Source: Planctomycetota bacterium
Lineage (GTDB): Bacteria; Planctomycetota; Phycisphaerae; Sedimentisphaerales; Anaerohalosphaeraceae
Length of the DNA: 64,000 bases
Direction of reading: 5' to 3'
Assembly: GCA_013349435.1 (NCBI GenBank)
Contig: DUZQ01000004.1
Location: forward strand, 1-64,000
Numbering within the stretch: the first letter of the stretch is position 1; every line of letters starts with the position of its first letter. The translations under genes were made by a program, and so were the position numbers. The notes beneath the pieces are model-generated. The model had not been told where the DNA came from. It ran no database searches and saw only the letters and a list, made by a program, of their open reading frames with translations. Of the stretch, positions 45,860 to 54,115 are shown one piece after another.

Positions 45860-46250
45860 AGTTGTCATCGCGAGGCCGGCGAAGTCCGGCATATCCCGAT
45901 ACATCGGAATACGCCGAACGAAGAATCTCGACCGTTCGACTACTGTCATTCCAAACCCATTCGGCTTTGCTCAGGGCAGGCTTGATTTGGAATCCATTCT
46001 CGCACCAAAGGTCGTGGATTCCAGCTCCCTGCCCCTGCCTCCGCAGGGGTGACATTCCTCCGCAGGGGCAGCATTCCTTCGCAGGGACAAGCTTAGCTGG
46101 AATGACAATTATACGCACCAGATTCTTCACCCCGCTTCGCTCCGTTCAGAATGACAGGGGCTACGTCTGTCGCTCCGTTCAGAATGACAGGGTGTTATGT
46201 CATTCTGAGCGCCCACATGTCATTCTGAGCGCAGCGAAGAATCTCAATTC
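45860..46250. repeat. Dispersed intergenic repeat, copy C (largest cluster)
   Basis: A mosaic of repeat words: ATCCCGATACATCGGAATAC at 45892-45911 followed by GCCGAACGAAGAATCT, CCTGCCTCCGCAGGGGTGAC at about 46034-46053, CGCTCCGTTCAGAATGACAG twice (about 46139 and 46170), and ATGTCATTCTGAGCGC twice (about 46198 and 46217), ending GCAGCGAAGAATCTC. Matching pieces occur at 1-60, 11265-11470 and 53147-53245, in both orientations. The cluster has no coding sequence. Confidence 0.85.
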
Positions 46251-46415
46251 AATATAAAATCTAAAATCTACAATGCTTGTGGCCGCGCACCCGTCGAGCC
46301 GCGGTCTCGCCGCGGCTGAAGTGGGCGAATTAATAGGCAGGATAATGTATCTATCCGCCAGCTCGTCCGTCCACCATCCACCGTCCACCGAAGGCGGATT
46401 CCACATTTTTGCATT

Positions 46416-46442
46416 CTCAAACTGGCCATCGGTCAGTTTGAG
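46416..46442. other. Strong hairpin
   Basis: CTCAAACTGGCC, loop ATC, GGTCAGTTTGAG: a 12-pair stem with one G-U pair. No T-run follows on either strand, so its role is uncertain; it could be the end of a mobile repeat. Confidence 0.6.
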
Positions 46443-46467
46443 TAAATTAAATATATGGCGGTTTTTG

Positions 46468-46494
46468 GGCCTTTTTTTGATGTAAGGCCTTTTT
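46468..46494 (+). terminator. Possible intrinsic terminator upstream of the nusA promoter
   Basis: GGCCTT (46468-46473) and AAGGCC (46484-46489) with a 10-base loop, then TTTTT. It would insulate the nusA operon from upstream transcription. Confidence 0.4.
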
Positions 46495-46654
46495 GGGACT
46501 GTAGTTATGAAGAATGTTATGTTTTTTCAAGAACGGCAGTTTATCGGAGGCTTTTCCCGGCGATTAATCCGAACAGGCTGTATTTGAGGGCTGAAATCGG
46601 CCAAATTTGGCTACAAAACGGCTCTTATCTTCAGAAATAAATTTTTTATAAAAG

Positions 46655-46682
46655 TTGACACTTTGTCGATTTAGGTTATAAT
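46655..46682 (+). promoter_or_regulatory. Consensus promoter of the nusA-infB leader
   Basis: TTGACA (46655-46660), 16 bases, TATAAT (46677-46682). Both hexamers are perfect consensus, the best promoter in the window. The start site should be near 46689. Confidence 0.85.
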
Positions 46683-46726
46683 TATTTGTGTTGAAGTGGT
46701 TTTAACGTTAGTGTGAGGGTGTTCAA

Positions 46727-46765
46727 ATGCGTTATAAAGGATTTTTCAGCCGTGCATACGCATAG
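46727..46765 (+). CDS. Possible 12-codon leader peptide MRYKGFFSRAYA
   Basis: ATG at 46727 preceded by GAGGGTG (46715-46721) at suitable spacing and closed by TAG. It lies at the 5' end of the nusA leader, and its 3' part overlaps the first stem (46747-46752), so ribosomes here could change leader folding. No run of codons for one amino acid is present. Translation is unproven. Confidence 0.4.
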   Translation: MRYKGFFSRAYA

Positions 46766-46959
46766 CTGCCAAGGGTGGTTTGCGGCTGCACATTTGCGTC
46801 AGGACCGGCGCAAGAGTGTGTATGAATACTTTCAGGGAACCTGTGGACGAAGCGTGCATCGCGGGAGGGCAATGGTAATGCCCTGATAAGCGATAAAGTT
46901 TGTTTGGTTTCAAGGGGCGATATACGCCCTGCGAATACTGGTTTTAGTACGACAAGTCC

Positions 46960-46989
46960 AAGTGGGAACCTGAAGGTTTCCACTTTTTT
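46960..46989 (+). terminator. Intrinsic terminator/attenuator before nusA
   Basis: AAGTGGGAACC, loop TGAA, GGTTTCCACTT (11 pairs, one G-U), followed by a six-T run. It ends 25 bases before the nusA start, so readthrough is required for nusA expression from the upstream promoter. Confidence 0.85.
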
Positions 46990-47014
46990 GTTGTTGCAGT
47001 AGGAAAGATCGATA

Positions 47015-48262
47015 ATGAGTCAGGAACTGTTGAGAATAGTTGAGAATATCGCCCGGGACAAGAATATAGACAAAGAATCGATATTCCAGGATCTGGAGGC
47101 GGCGATGGCGTCTGCTACGAGAAAACACTTCGGCAATCCTGATATCGAGGTTGCAGTGAACATTGACCGGGGTACGGGCGAAATCAGCGTCTATAAGGAC
47201 GAGGCTCAAATTGATATACGTCAGCTTGGACGCATCCCCGCTCAGACAGCCAAGCAGGTAATGATCCAGAAGATCCGTGCGGATGAGCGGGACAGTATTT
47301 TCGCCGACTTTGTCCAGAGAAAGGGTGAAATTGTCAACGGCATAGCCGGGCGCTATGAAAGCGGAACTCTTGTTGTGACGCTTGACAATCGGGCAGAGGG
47401 CTTCATGCCGAAGACCGAGCAGATAAGCGGCGAGGTTAATCATCCGGGTGAGCGAATTCGGTGCCTGATTCTCAATGTTCGCGAGGCCTCGAGTCAGGTA
47501 AAGATAATACTTTCCCGAACTCACCCAGATTTTATCAAGAGGCTTTTTGAACTGGAGGTTCCGGAGGTGGCCGAAGGCATTATCGAGATAAAGTCTCTTG
47601 CCCGGGAGGCTGGTTACCGTACCAAGATAGCCGTGCTGTCGCATGACGACAAGGTTGATGCGGTCGGTGCCTGCGTTGGAGTAAGAGGCAGCAGAATAAG
47701 AAGCATTGTAGATGAGTTGGGAGGCGAGAAGATAGATATAGTCAGATGGAGCGACTCGTCTCAGGTTCTGATTTCAAATGCGCTGATGCCGGCAAAGGCC
47801 AGCGAGATAGCCCTTTGCTTCGAGCTTGGTCGGGCTACGGTGGTGGTCAGCGAGGACCAGCTCAGCCTTGCTATAGGAAAGCACGGTCAAAACGTACGCC
47901 TTGCGGCGAGGCTGACGGGTTGGGATATCGACATTTTAACACCTGTAGAATACAACAAGGAAGTGGATAGCCTGTCATCCAGTTTAAAGAACATCGAAGA
48001 AGTTGACGATACTTTCGTTGACAAACTACTGGCATTGGGGATTGTTAGCGTACTGGATCTGGAAGAAGTTGGCACCGAGCCTTTGGTTAAGGAACTTGAA
48101 CTTGATGAGGAATTGGCACGGAAGATAGTTGCCGCAGCGAGCGAAGAGGCCAGGAAGATGGCTTCGGAGAAGAGCAGGAAGCAGGCTGAGGACATCATGG
48201 CGCAAGAGCAACAGGAGCAGGAGGTTCTCGAATCTGATGAAACATCTGAGGAGGGACAGTGA
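47015..48262 (+). CDS. nusA: Transcription termination/antitermination factor NusA
   Basis: Binds RNA polymerase and nascent RNA, affecting pausing, termination and antitermination. Order visible: N-terminal polymerase-binding domain (about 1-125, QELLRIVENIARDKNI), S1 domain (about 133-200, GEIVNGIAGRYESGTLVV), then KH1 (VGACVGVRGSRIRSIVDELGG) and KH2 (LAIGKHGQNVRLAARLTGWDI), and a C-terminal Ala/Glu/Lys-rich helical part with a single HhH-like AR segment (DTFVDKLLALGI). AGGAAAG precedes ATG 47015. The usual rimP is not upstream; instead there is a leader with a terminator, a place where NusA could regulate itself. Confidence 0.95.
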   Translation: MSQELLRIVENIARDKNIDKESIFQDLEAAMASATRKHFGNPDIEVAVNIDRGTGEISVYKDEAQIDIRQLGRIPAQTAKQVMIQKIRADERDSIFADFVQRKGEIVNGIAGRYESGTLVVTLDNRAEGFMPKTEQISGEVNHPGERIRCLILNVREASSQVKIILSRTHPDFIKRLFELEVPEVAEGIIEIKSLAREAGYRTKIAVLSHDDKVDAVGACVGVRGSRIRSIVDELGGEKIDIVRWSDSSQVLISNALMPAKASEIALCFELGRATVVVSEDQLSLAIGKHGQNVRLAARLTGWDIDILTPVEYNKEVDSLSSSLKNIEEVDDTFVDKLLALGIVSVLDLEEVGTEPLVKELELDEELARKIVAAASEEARKMASEKSRKQAEDIMAQEQQEQEVLESDETSEEGQ

Positions 48263-48281
48263 ATTTTTCGTGTTTAACGTG

Positions 48282-48320
48282 ATGAATTTATTGGAGTTTA
48301 GGAAAAACTGGTTTGCCTAA
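48282..48320 (+). CDS. Possible 12-codon frame overlapping the infB start
   Basis: ATG 48282 opens a frame ([12 protein letters not shown]) whose TAA at 48318 overlaps the beginning of infB (TTG 48313). Ribosomes ending here would stand on the infB start, a layout used for translational coupling. It lacks a clear ribosome binding site of its own. Confidence 0.25.
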   Translation: MNLLEFRKNWFA

Positions 48321-50970
48321 GAGCACGACAAGAGTCCATTTGTTAGCCAAGGAATTGGGCGTAAAGAGCAAGTCGATTGTCGAAAAGTGCCAGGCTGAAG
48401 GTCTGGACGTTAAGAACCACATGTCCACAATTTCTGCGGGGCTTGCCGCGACCATACGCGAGTGGTTCAGTGAAGGTGAGCATGCTACCACGGTCGAGAG
48501 GGCCGAGAAGGTCGACCTGAAAAAGGTTCGTGTTCGCAAGAAGCGCAAAAAGGCAGTGAAGAAAGACGAAACCGCCACCCGGGTCGAGACGACTACGGAG
48601 CCTTTGGCTGTCGCCGAAGGACAGGCCGAAACGGTGGCTGAGCCGGCCAAGGCGAAGGCTAAGCCCAAGGCCAAGGCCAAGGCGAAGGCTAAACCCAAGG
48701 CCAAGGCGAAGGCTAAACCCAAGGCCAAGGCGAAGGCTAAGCCCAAGGCCAAAGCTAAGGATAAAACCAAGGTTGAGCCTGAGCCTATAGTACCTGCGGG
48801 GCCGATGCTTGAAAAACCGAAGCCTGCGGAATTAGCAGGCCCGAAGGTGGTTCGTGTTGAAAAGGTCGAGCCCCACGAGGTTAGGCCGCCAAAACCAAAA
48901 ACATCAGTGCCGGGCAGGCCGAGATACGATGAGCCTATCTCAGAACCTCTGATTGTACCCGGTATGGAAATACCGGGCTTAACGAAAGGCAAAAGAGGGG
49001 CTAAAGAGAAGACTCGTGGACGTCGTAAGGATCAGGATGTCATAAGTGAGGAGGCCAAGCGGGCGCGTCTTTTCAGCAAAAGGATGCGAGCCAGAGACTT
49101 CGAGGAAAGGCAGGCCCGTTTAGCGGCGGCAAGGGGTGAGACCCTCAGGTCAAGGCCTGTGCGGCGTATCGAGACCAAGCATCCATCGGAAGTTTCCCCC
49201 GTGGAAAGACCCGAAAAGGCGGTAATAAGTGAGCCGATTACGGTGAAAGACCTTTCAGCGGTTTTAGCTGTTAAGTCCGGTGATATTATTGAGAAACTGA
49301 TGGGGCAGGGTGTGATGGCGACGGCCAACCAGGTGATTTCGACAGAAGTGGCGGAGCTTGTTGCGCTGGATTTCGGGACGGAGTTGATTGTCGAACTGAA
49401 GCAGACTCTCCAGACACAGATAGAGGCTGAATTCAAGTCCAGGGAACGCAAGAACCTGCAACGGCGTCCGCCTGTAGTAACAATGCTTGGTCATGTTGAC
49501 CACGGCAAGACGAGCCTTTTGGATCGCATCAGGTCAACGAATGTGGCTAAGGGGGAAGCGGGAGGTATAACACAACATACAGGAGCATATCAGGTTGAAT
49601 GGAAGGGTCGCAAGGTAACCTTTTTGGACACACCCGGTCATGAGGCGTTCACAGCTATGCGTGCAAGGGGGGCGAATGTTACTGATATAGTTGTTCTGGT
49701 GGTGGCTGCGGACGATGGAGTGATGCCTCAGACGGTCGAAGCTATTCATCACGTCGAGGCGGCTGGTGTTGATATGATAGTTGCCCTTAATAAAATCGAC
49801 TTAGCCGGTGTGGATATCAATCGAGTTTATGGTCAACTGTCCGAGCATGGGCTTACTCCGACGGAGTGGGGTGGCCAGGTCGAGGTGTGTAAGACCAGTG
49901 CTTTAACCGGCGAAGGCATAGAGGATTTGATAGAGCATCTCGACTATATTGCGGAGCTTCGCGAGTTCACGTCCGATTCCCAGATACCTGCAACAGGTTG
50001 GGTAATCGAGGCGAAGATGACACCGACCCGCGGTGCTGTTGCGACTATTCTTGTTAAAGAAGGGGTCGTGAACAAGGGTGATATAGTTCTTGCCGGCGGC
50101 GGTTACGGCAGGGTTCGGACGCTGAGGGACAGTCGCGGAAAGAGTATAAAAAAAGCCACCAGTTCAATGCCGGCGGAAATCTCAGGTCTTAGTGATGTAC
50201 CCCAGGCCGGAGACAGATTTTTCTGTATTGACGATATTAACAAGGCAAAGGAAGCCGCCGAACAAAACAAGATGCGAACAAGGCAAAGATCTCTGGCTCG
50301 CCGCTCACGTATTACGCTTGACAATTTGTTCAGCCAGATTGAAGCCGGTAACATCAAGGAATTGAATCTTGTTATCAAGGCCGATGTTCAAGGCTCGGTG
50401 GATGTACTGACCAAGTATCTTAACGAGCTGAGTACGGATGAGGTAAAGATAAGGATTCTTCACGCGGCGGTCGGTGGAATAAGCGAAGGAGACGTTGTGT
50501 TGGCGGACGCATCCGAGGCGATTGTTATCGGATTTAACGTCGTGCCGGACGATCGGGTGAGGGAAATCGCCGAGTCAAGCGGTGTGGATATAAGGCTATA
50601 CAACGTGATTTACCGGATAACGGAGGATTTGAAGGACGCGATGGCCGGTCTGCTGGAGCCTGAATTTGAGGAGAACGAGCTTGGCAAAGCGGTTGTCAGA
50701 AATACTTTCAAGATTTCCGGCCTTGGCACGGTGGCCGGCTGCCATGTGAACAGCGGCGTGATAAACAAAAGCGCGAAGGTTAAGCTCATACGTGACAATA
50801 TTGTTATCAAAGACAAGTGCTCAATTGAGTCGCTTCGTCATTTCAAAGACGATGTTCGTGAGGTGAAGGCAGGTCTGGAATGCGGTATAAAGATAGCCGG
50901 CTTTGACGATGTCAAGATTGACGATGTTTTGGAGGCATACGAAATCGTTGAAGTAGCCAGGACACTTTGA
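48313..50970 (+). CDS. infB: Translation initiation factor IF-2
   Basis: GTPase that brings initiator tRNA to the 30S subunit. The 885 residues comprise an IF2_N helical domain (about 1-60, [19 protein letters not shown]), a long linker with about 40 residues of alternating Lys, Ala and Pro (about 115-155), a second IF2_N-like domain (about 315-380), the G domain ([27 protein letters not shown]) and the C-terminal beta-barrel and IF2-C domains. The most plausible start is TTG 48313 ([16 protein letters not shown]); TAGGAAAA lies 13 bases upstream. It follows nusA by 50 bases. Confidence 0.96.
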   Translation: MPKSTTRVHLLAKELGVKSKSIVEKCQAEGLDVKNHMSTISAGLAATIREWFSEGEHATTVERAEKVDLKKVRVRKKRKKAVKKDETATRVETTTEPLAVAEGQAETVAEPAKAKAKPKAKAKAKAKPKAKAKAKPKAKAKAKPKAKAKDKTKVEPEPIVPAGPMLEKPKPAELAGPKVVRVEKVEPHEVRPPKPKTSVPGRPRYDEPISEPLIVPGMEIPGLTKGKRGAKEKTRGRRKDQDVISEEAKRARLFSKRMRARDFEERQARLAAARGETLRSRPVRRIETKHPSEVSPVERPEKAVISEPITVKDLSAVLAVKSGDIIEKLMGQGVMATANQVISTEVAELVALDFGTELIVELKQTLQTQIEAEFKSRERKNLQRRPPVVTMLGHVDHGKTSLLDRIRSTNVAKGEAGGITQHTGAYQVEWKGRKVTFLDTPGHEAFTAMRARGANVTDIVVLVVAADDGVMPQTVEAIHHVEAAGVDMIVALNKIDLAGVDINRVYGQLSEHGLTPTEWGGQVEVCKTSALTGEGIEDLIEHLDYIAELREFTSDSQIPATGWVIEAKMTPTRGAVATILVKEGVVNKGDIVLAGGGYGRVRTLRDSRGKSIKKATSSMPAEISGLSDVPQAGDRFFCIDDINKAKEAAEQNKMRTRQRSLARRSRITLDNLFSQIEAGNIKELNLVIKADVQGSVDVLTKYLNELSTDEVKIRILHAAVGGISEGDVVLADASEAIVIGFNVVPDDRVREIAESSGVDIRLYNVIYRITEDLKDAMAGLLEPEFEENELGKAVVRNTFKISGLGTVAGCHVNSGVINKSAKVKLIRDNIVIKDKCSIESLRHFKDDVREVKAGLECGIKIAGFDDVKIDDVLEAYEIVEVARTL
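48645..48770 (+). repeat. Lys-Ala-Pro coding repeat in infB
   Basis: Short tandem units of the AAGGCGAAGGCTAAGCCC kind (Lys-Ala-Lys-Ala-Lys-Pro), repeated with silent changes for about 120 bases. Encodes the disordered basic linker of IF-2. Likely to vary in length between strains. Confidence 0.85.
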
Positions 50971-51120
50971 CGGTTGTAAAGCATGTTGCATATTAACTGA
51001 GAGGATGTCAGTGTTTTCCACACGGTCAAACAATTCTTCGGCTACTTTCAGGACGCGGTTTGACCGAGCGTGACACCGGTGAGCTGAATGTCAGGTTTTC
51101 AATAGATGATTGGGATTGTG

Positions 51121-51516
51121 ATGCCATCGAGAAGGCAGGAAAAGATAGCTCGTGTCGTTCGGGAATCAGTAAGTGATACGATTTCCAACCGGCTCAACGA
51201 CCCTCGGATTGAGGGATTTGTGAGTGTTACAGAGGTCGATGTTTCGCCTGATTTGCGCAATGCGGTTGTTTTTTTGAGCGTTATGTCCGATGACGAGTCT
51301 TCCCATCACAAGACATTTTACGCAATTGAGCATGCGACCAGGCACATACAGGCCAGGCTCAGTCACAAAATGACTTCCAGGTTTTGTCCTCGTTTACATT
51401 TTCGTGAAGATACGAAGATAAAGAATACTCTCGAGACACTCAAGATAATTGAAAAGGCTGCAAAGGAGCTGGAGGCGAGCAATTCGGAGCGTTTGGAGGT
51501 TGAAAATTCAGATTAA
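51121..51516 (+). CDS. rbfA: 30S ribosome-binding factor RbfA
   Basis: Ribosome maturation factor that binds the 30S subunit near 16S rRNA helix 1. The N-terminus MPSRRQEKIARVVRESVSDT matches the family; the KH-like core is RIEGFVSVTEVDVSPDLRNAVVFLSV, with the C-terminal FREDTKIKNTLETLKIIEKA. ATG 51121 is preferred to 51106 because it gives the standard start; neither has a strong ribosome binding site. It lies 150 bases after infB, in the classical nusA-infB-rbfA order. truB and rpsO do not follow. Confidence 0.94.
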   Translation: MPSRRQEKIARVVRESVSDTISNRLNDPRIEGFVSVTEVDVSPDLRNAVVFLSVMSDDESSHHKTFYAIEHATRHIQARLSHKMTSRFCPRLHFREDTKIKNTLETLKIIEKAAKELEASNSERLEVENSD

Positions 51517-51540
51517 GGTTTGGTCGGTAGCGGGAATTTT

Positions 51541-52218
51541 ATGAAGGACAGCAAAACTTATAGTCAGAAAATAATTAAACTTTTCCGTTCACTCAAACAA
51601 AAGCACGCCGGCGTCAAGGAAGTCGGATATGAGGATCCCGCCTATGCGGTGGTTTATGCGATTGTCAGTGAGCACACTCATGGAAAGACAGCGAAGACCG
51701 TATTGCGAAGGATAGAGAAACATTGTGTTGACCTGAACGACCTGCGTGTTTCCAGAACAGAGGAGGTCCTCGATTTGCTTGGTTCCAGGGGCGAGGAATC
51801 CCGCAAGACCGCCAGGGTACTGACGCAGGTACTGAATTCCATTTATAACAGATACAATATGGTCAGCTTATCATCTCTTTTGTCGGTCGGCAAAAGGCAG
51901 GCCAGGAAACAACTGGAAAAGCTTGAAGGTCTTAGCCGTTTTGCCGTCAGCTATTGTTTTCTTACGGCTTTGCGGGGCCATTCGATACCTCTTACAGACA
52001 AGATGATATCTTATTTAAGGGCGAGGGAACTTGTTCATCCGGACGCGACCGAGGATGAGATATCCGGTTTTCTTGAAAGGCAGATCACAGCGGCGAAAGC
52101 GTACGAATTCTACCGGCTTCTCAGGCGGGAAAGCGAAAAAGCCAGGAAGTCAAGGAGTAAAAAGGCAAAGAAGGCCACAAAGAAACCGGACAACAAAAGC
52201 GGCGGTAAGGACGGTTAG
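51541..52218 (+). CDS. HhH-GPD (endonuclease III-like) protein, divergent
   Basis: A 225-residue helical protein that resembles endonuclease III-type glycosylases in outline: an N-terminal helical domain (YAVVYAIVSEHTHGKTAKTVLRRI), a probable helix-hairpin-helix region (VLDLLGSRGEESRKTARVLTQVLN), then LSRFAVSYCFLTALRGHSIPLTDKMISYLRARELV, where the Asp of LTDK sits where the catalytic Asp of the PVDTHV motif would be. The four-Cys Fe-S loop is absent and the C-terminus is a Lys-rich tail. It could be a DNA-repair or nucleic-acid-binding protein; activity is uncertain. It starts 24 bases after rbfA. Confidence 0.65.
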   Translation: MKDSKTYSQKIIKLFRSLKQKHAGVKEVGYEDPAYAVVYAIVSEHTHGKTAKTVLRRIEKHCVDLNDLRVSRTEEVLDLLGSRGEESRKTARVLTQVLNSIYNRYNMVSLSSLLSVGKRQARKQLEKLEGLSRFAVSYCFLTALRGHSIPLTDKMISYLRARELVHPDATEDEISGFLERQITAAKAYEFYRLLRRESEKARKSRSKKAKKATKKPDNKSGGKDG

Positions 52219-52248
52219 AATCAAAGATTTATCCAAAGGAGTCAGACT

Positions 52249-53124
52249 TTGTCGGAACAGGTATTAAATTTGGGTATTCCCAAGGGCAGTTTGGAAGAGG
52301 CGACACTGGATTTGCTTACAAAGGCCGGTTTCAAAATATCCGACTACGGGAGGAGTTACTTCCCCCGGATTGACGACGATGCCATTCGCCTGATTATGCT
52401 TCGGGCGCAGGAGATGAGCCGATATGTTGAAGACGGGGTGTTGGATGCCGGATTTACCGGGCACGACTGGATCGAGGAAAACAGTTCCGAGGTTCATGAG
52501 GTATGCGAACTGCTCTACAGCAAGACGACAAGCAGACCGGCACGCTGGGTGCTTGCGGTACCGAGCGAATCGAAAGTCCGCGAGCCGGGCGACCTTGAGG
52601 GGGGGATAATCGCTACGGAATTAGTTAACGCCACGAGGAGATATTTCAAAGCCAGGCACATAAACGTTAAGGTCGAATTCAGTTGGGGAGCGACCGAGGT
52701 CAAGGCGAGGCTTGTGGATGGTATCGTGGAATTGACCGAAACCGGGTCATCTCTGCGGGCGAATGATTTGAGGATTGTTGATACCGTAATGACGTCCACT
52801 ACGAGGTTCATCGCCAACAAGGAATCGTGGAAGGACAAATTCAAACGCCGCAAGATTGAGAACATTGCTATTCTTCTTAATGCCGCCATAGACGCCAAGA
52901 CAATGGTGGGAATGAAGATGAACGTTAAAAAGTCGGATATTGACAAGGTATTGAAGGTTTTACCGGCGGAGAAAAGCCCGACGGTTTCGCCTCTGGCTGA
53001 CTGCGACTACGTAGCGGTTGAGATTTTAATAGAAGATGAGGTTGAGCGGCGTTTGATCCCGAAGTTGAAGCGTGTGGGAGCATCGGGAATAATCACATAC
53101 CCGTTAAACAAGGTAATTCATTAG
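52249..53124 (+). CDS. hisG: ATP phosphoribosyltransferase, long form
   Basis: First step of histidine synthesis, ATP + PRPP to phosphoribosyl-ATP. At 291 residues it is the long, self-regulated form with a C-terminal ACT-like domain (about 215-291), so HisZ is not needed. Catalytic-domain landmarks: LGIPKGSLEEATLDLL, GVLDAGFTGHDWI, ATELVNATRRYF and VDGIVELTETGSSLRAN (the PRPP-binding ExTGxTLxxN-like motif). TTG 52249 is preceded by AAAGGAG at a good distance. It stands 30 bases after the HhH-GPD-like gene. Confidence 0.95.
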   Translation: MSEQVLNLGIPKGSLEEATLDLLTKAGFKISDYGRSYFPRIDDDAIRLIMLRAQEMSRYVEDGVLDAGFTGHDWIEENSSEVHEVCELLYSKTTSRPARWVLAVPSESKVREPGDLEGGIIATELVNATRRYFKARHINVKVEFSWGATEVKARLVDGIVELTETGSSLRANDLRIVDTVMTSTTRFIANKESWKDKFKRRKIENIAILLNAAIDAKTMVGMKMNVKKSDIDKVLKVLPAEKSPTVSPLADCDYVAVEILIEDEVERRLIPKLKRVGASGIITYPLNKVIH

Positions 53125-53146
53125 GTGGATATCTCAAAACTGTCAC

Positions 53147-53245
53147 CCTGAGCGAAGCGAAGGGTCTTGGTTGAATTAAGTAGATTCTTCGTCCGGCGTA
53201 TTCCGGTACATCGGGATACACGACGGACTCAGAATGACAATAAAA
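53147..53245. repeat. Dispersed intergenic repeat, copy D
   Basis: CACCCTGAGCGAAGCGAAGGGT followed by AGATTCTTCGTCCGGCGTAT, TCCGGTACATCGGGATA and ACTCAGAATGAC. The central part is the reverse complement (with four or five changes) of 45892-45929. It fills the hisG-yebC spacer. Confidence 0.85.
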
Positions 53246-53265
53246 AATCTTTTAAGGGTGTAAGG

Positions 53266-54018
53266 ATGTCGGGACATTCACACTGGGCTGGAATAAAGTA
53301 TAAAAAGGCGGCCAACGACGCCAAGCGTGGAAGGATATGGAGCAAGATAGCTCGTTCTATCATAGTAGCGGCCAAGGCGGGTGGCGGTGACCCGACCCAG
53401 AATCTCACTCTTCGCTACGCGATAGACAAGGCCAAAGCGGCTAATATGCCCAAGGACACCATCGAAAAGGCCATCAAGAAGGGGACCGGCGAACTGGGTG
53501 TCGTCAACTATGACGAGGTGCTTTATGAGGGTTATGGGCCGGGGGGTGTCGCTATTATGATGGACGGCCTTACCGATAATCGCAACCGCACGGGACCGGA
53601 GATAAAAAAAATATTTGAAAAGCGGGGTGGCTCGCTGGGCGCAAGTGGATGTGTGAGCTGGATGTTCAGCAAGAAGGGGTTGATTACCATCAGGACGGAC
53701 GCCGTCGGCGAGAACGAGTTGATGGAACTGGCCCTCTCGGCGGGCGCCGATGATATGGAGCAGGTGGGTGATATTTATGAGCTGACGTGTGACCCTGCTG
53801 CATACGAGCAGCTCAAAAAAGCTCTTCGTGAAAGACAGATTCCAATGGAAGTCGCCGAAATATCGATGGTGCCGCAAAACAATGTGCCGGTAAAAGATGT
53901 TGAAACGGCCAAGAAGGTACTTGGCCTGATGGAGGAATTTGAAGACCACGAAGACGTTCAGAATGTCTATGCAAACTTCGACATCCCCGACGAAATAGTC
54001 AAACAGGTCGAAGAATAA
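53266..54018 (+). CDS. yebC: YebC/PmpR family regulator
   Basis: A 250-residue member of the YebC family, recently linked to easing ribosome stalling and earlier described as DNA-binding regulators. The start MSGHSHWAGIKYKKAANDAK is the family signature (normally HSKWxxIKxxK), followed by LRYAIDKAKAANMPKDTIEKAI, YEGYGPGGVAIM and TDNRNRT. ATG 53266 is used although the frame is open upstream into the repeat; AAGG lies just before it. The usual ruvC neighbour is absent. Confidence 0.95.
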   Translation: MSGHSHWAGIKYKKAANDAKRGRIWSKIARSIIVAAKAGGGDPTQNLTLRYAIDKAKAANMPKDTIEKAIKKGTGELGVVNYDEVLYEGYGPGGVAIMMDGLTDNRNRTGPEIKKIFEKRGGSLGASGCVSWMFSKKGLITIRTDAVGENELMELALSAGADDMEQVGDIYELTCDPAAYEQLKKALRERQIPMEVAEISMVPQNNVPVKDVETAKKVLGLMEEFEDHEDVQNVYANFDIPDEIVKQVEE

Positions 54019-54115
54019 TTCGGGCAGAGGGTGATTCCATCTCCGGATAACTGCATGCCACCCAAAAAGGAGGATATACCCCGACTTTCAAAATTCAACT
54101 CCCAATACGCAAATA

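Larger units (their letters stand above)
46689..46990 (+). ncRNA. nusA leader RNA or stand-alone small RNA
   Basis: About 300 bases between the consensus promoter and a strong terminator just before nusA. Possible stems: CAGCCG (46747-46752) with CGGCTG (46783-46788); GGGCA..TGCCC in the 46866-46885 region; GGGCG..CGCCC around 46916-46929; TACTGG..AGTA around 46936-46949; then the terminator. It could be an attenuator of the nusA operon or an abundant independent RNA. It fits no riboswitch, RNase P, tmRNA or SRP pattern I know. Confidence 0.55.

Noticed and set aside
45721-46257. Plus-strand frame of about 178 codons running from the lipoprotein gene into the spacer
   Set aside because: Its second half is made of the dispersed repeat and its first half overlaps the real gene in another frame.
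46799-46815. TCAGGACCGG in the nusA leader, resembling the SRP RNA core
   Set aside because: The following GGAAGC..AGCAG part of the SRP apical motif is absent and the flanks do not pair as SRP helix 8.
46689-46990. Known riboswitch, RNase P RNA or tmRNA in the nusA leader
   Set aside because: None of the conserved cores I know (cobalamin, TPP, SAM, c-di-GMP, RNase P P4, tmRNA tRNA-like ends) could be found.
53167-53265. N-terminal extension of YebC
   Set aside because: The extra 33 codons are encoded by the dispersed repeat, and the family signature starts at 53266.
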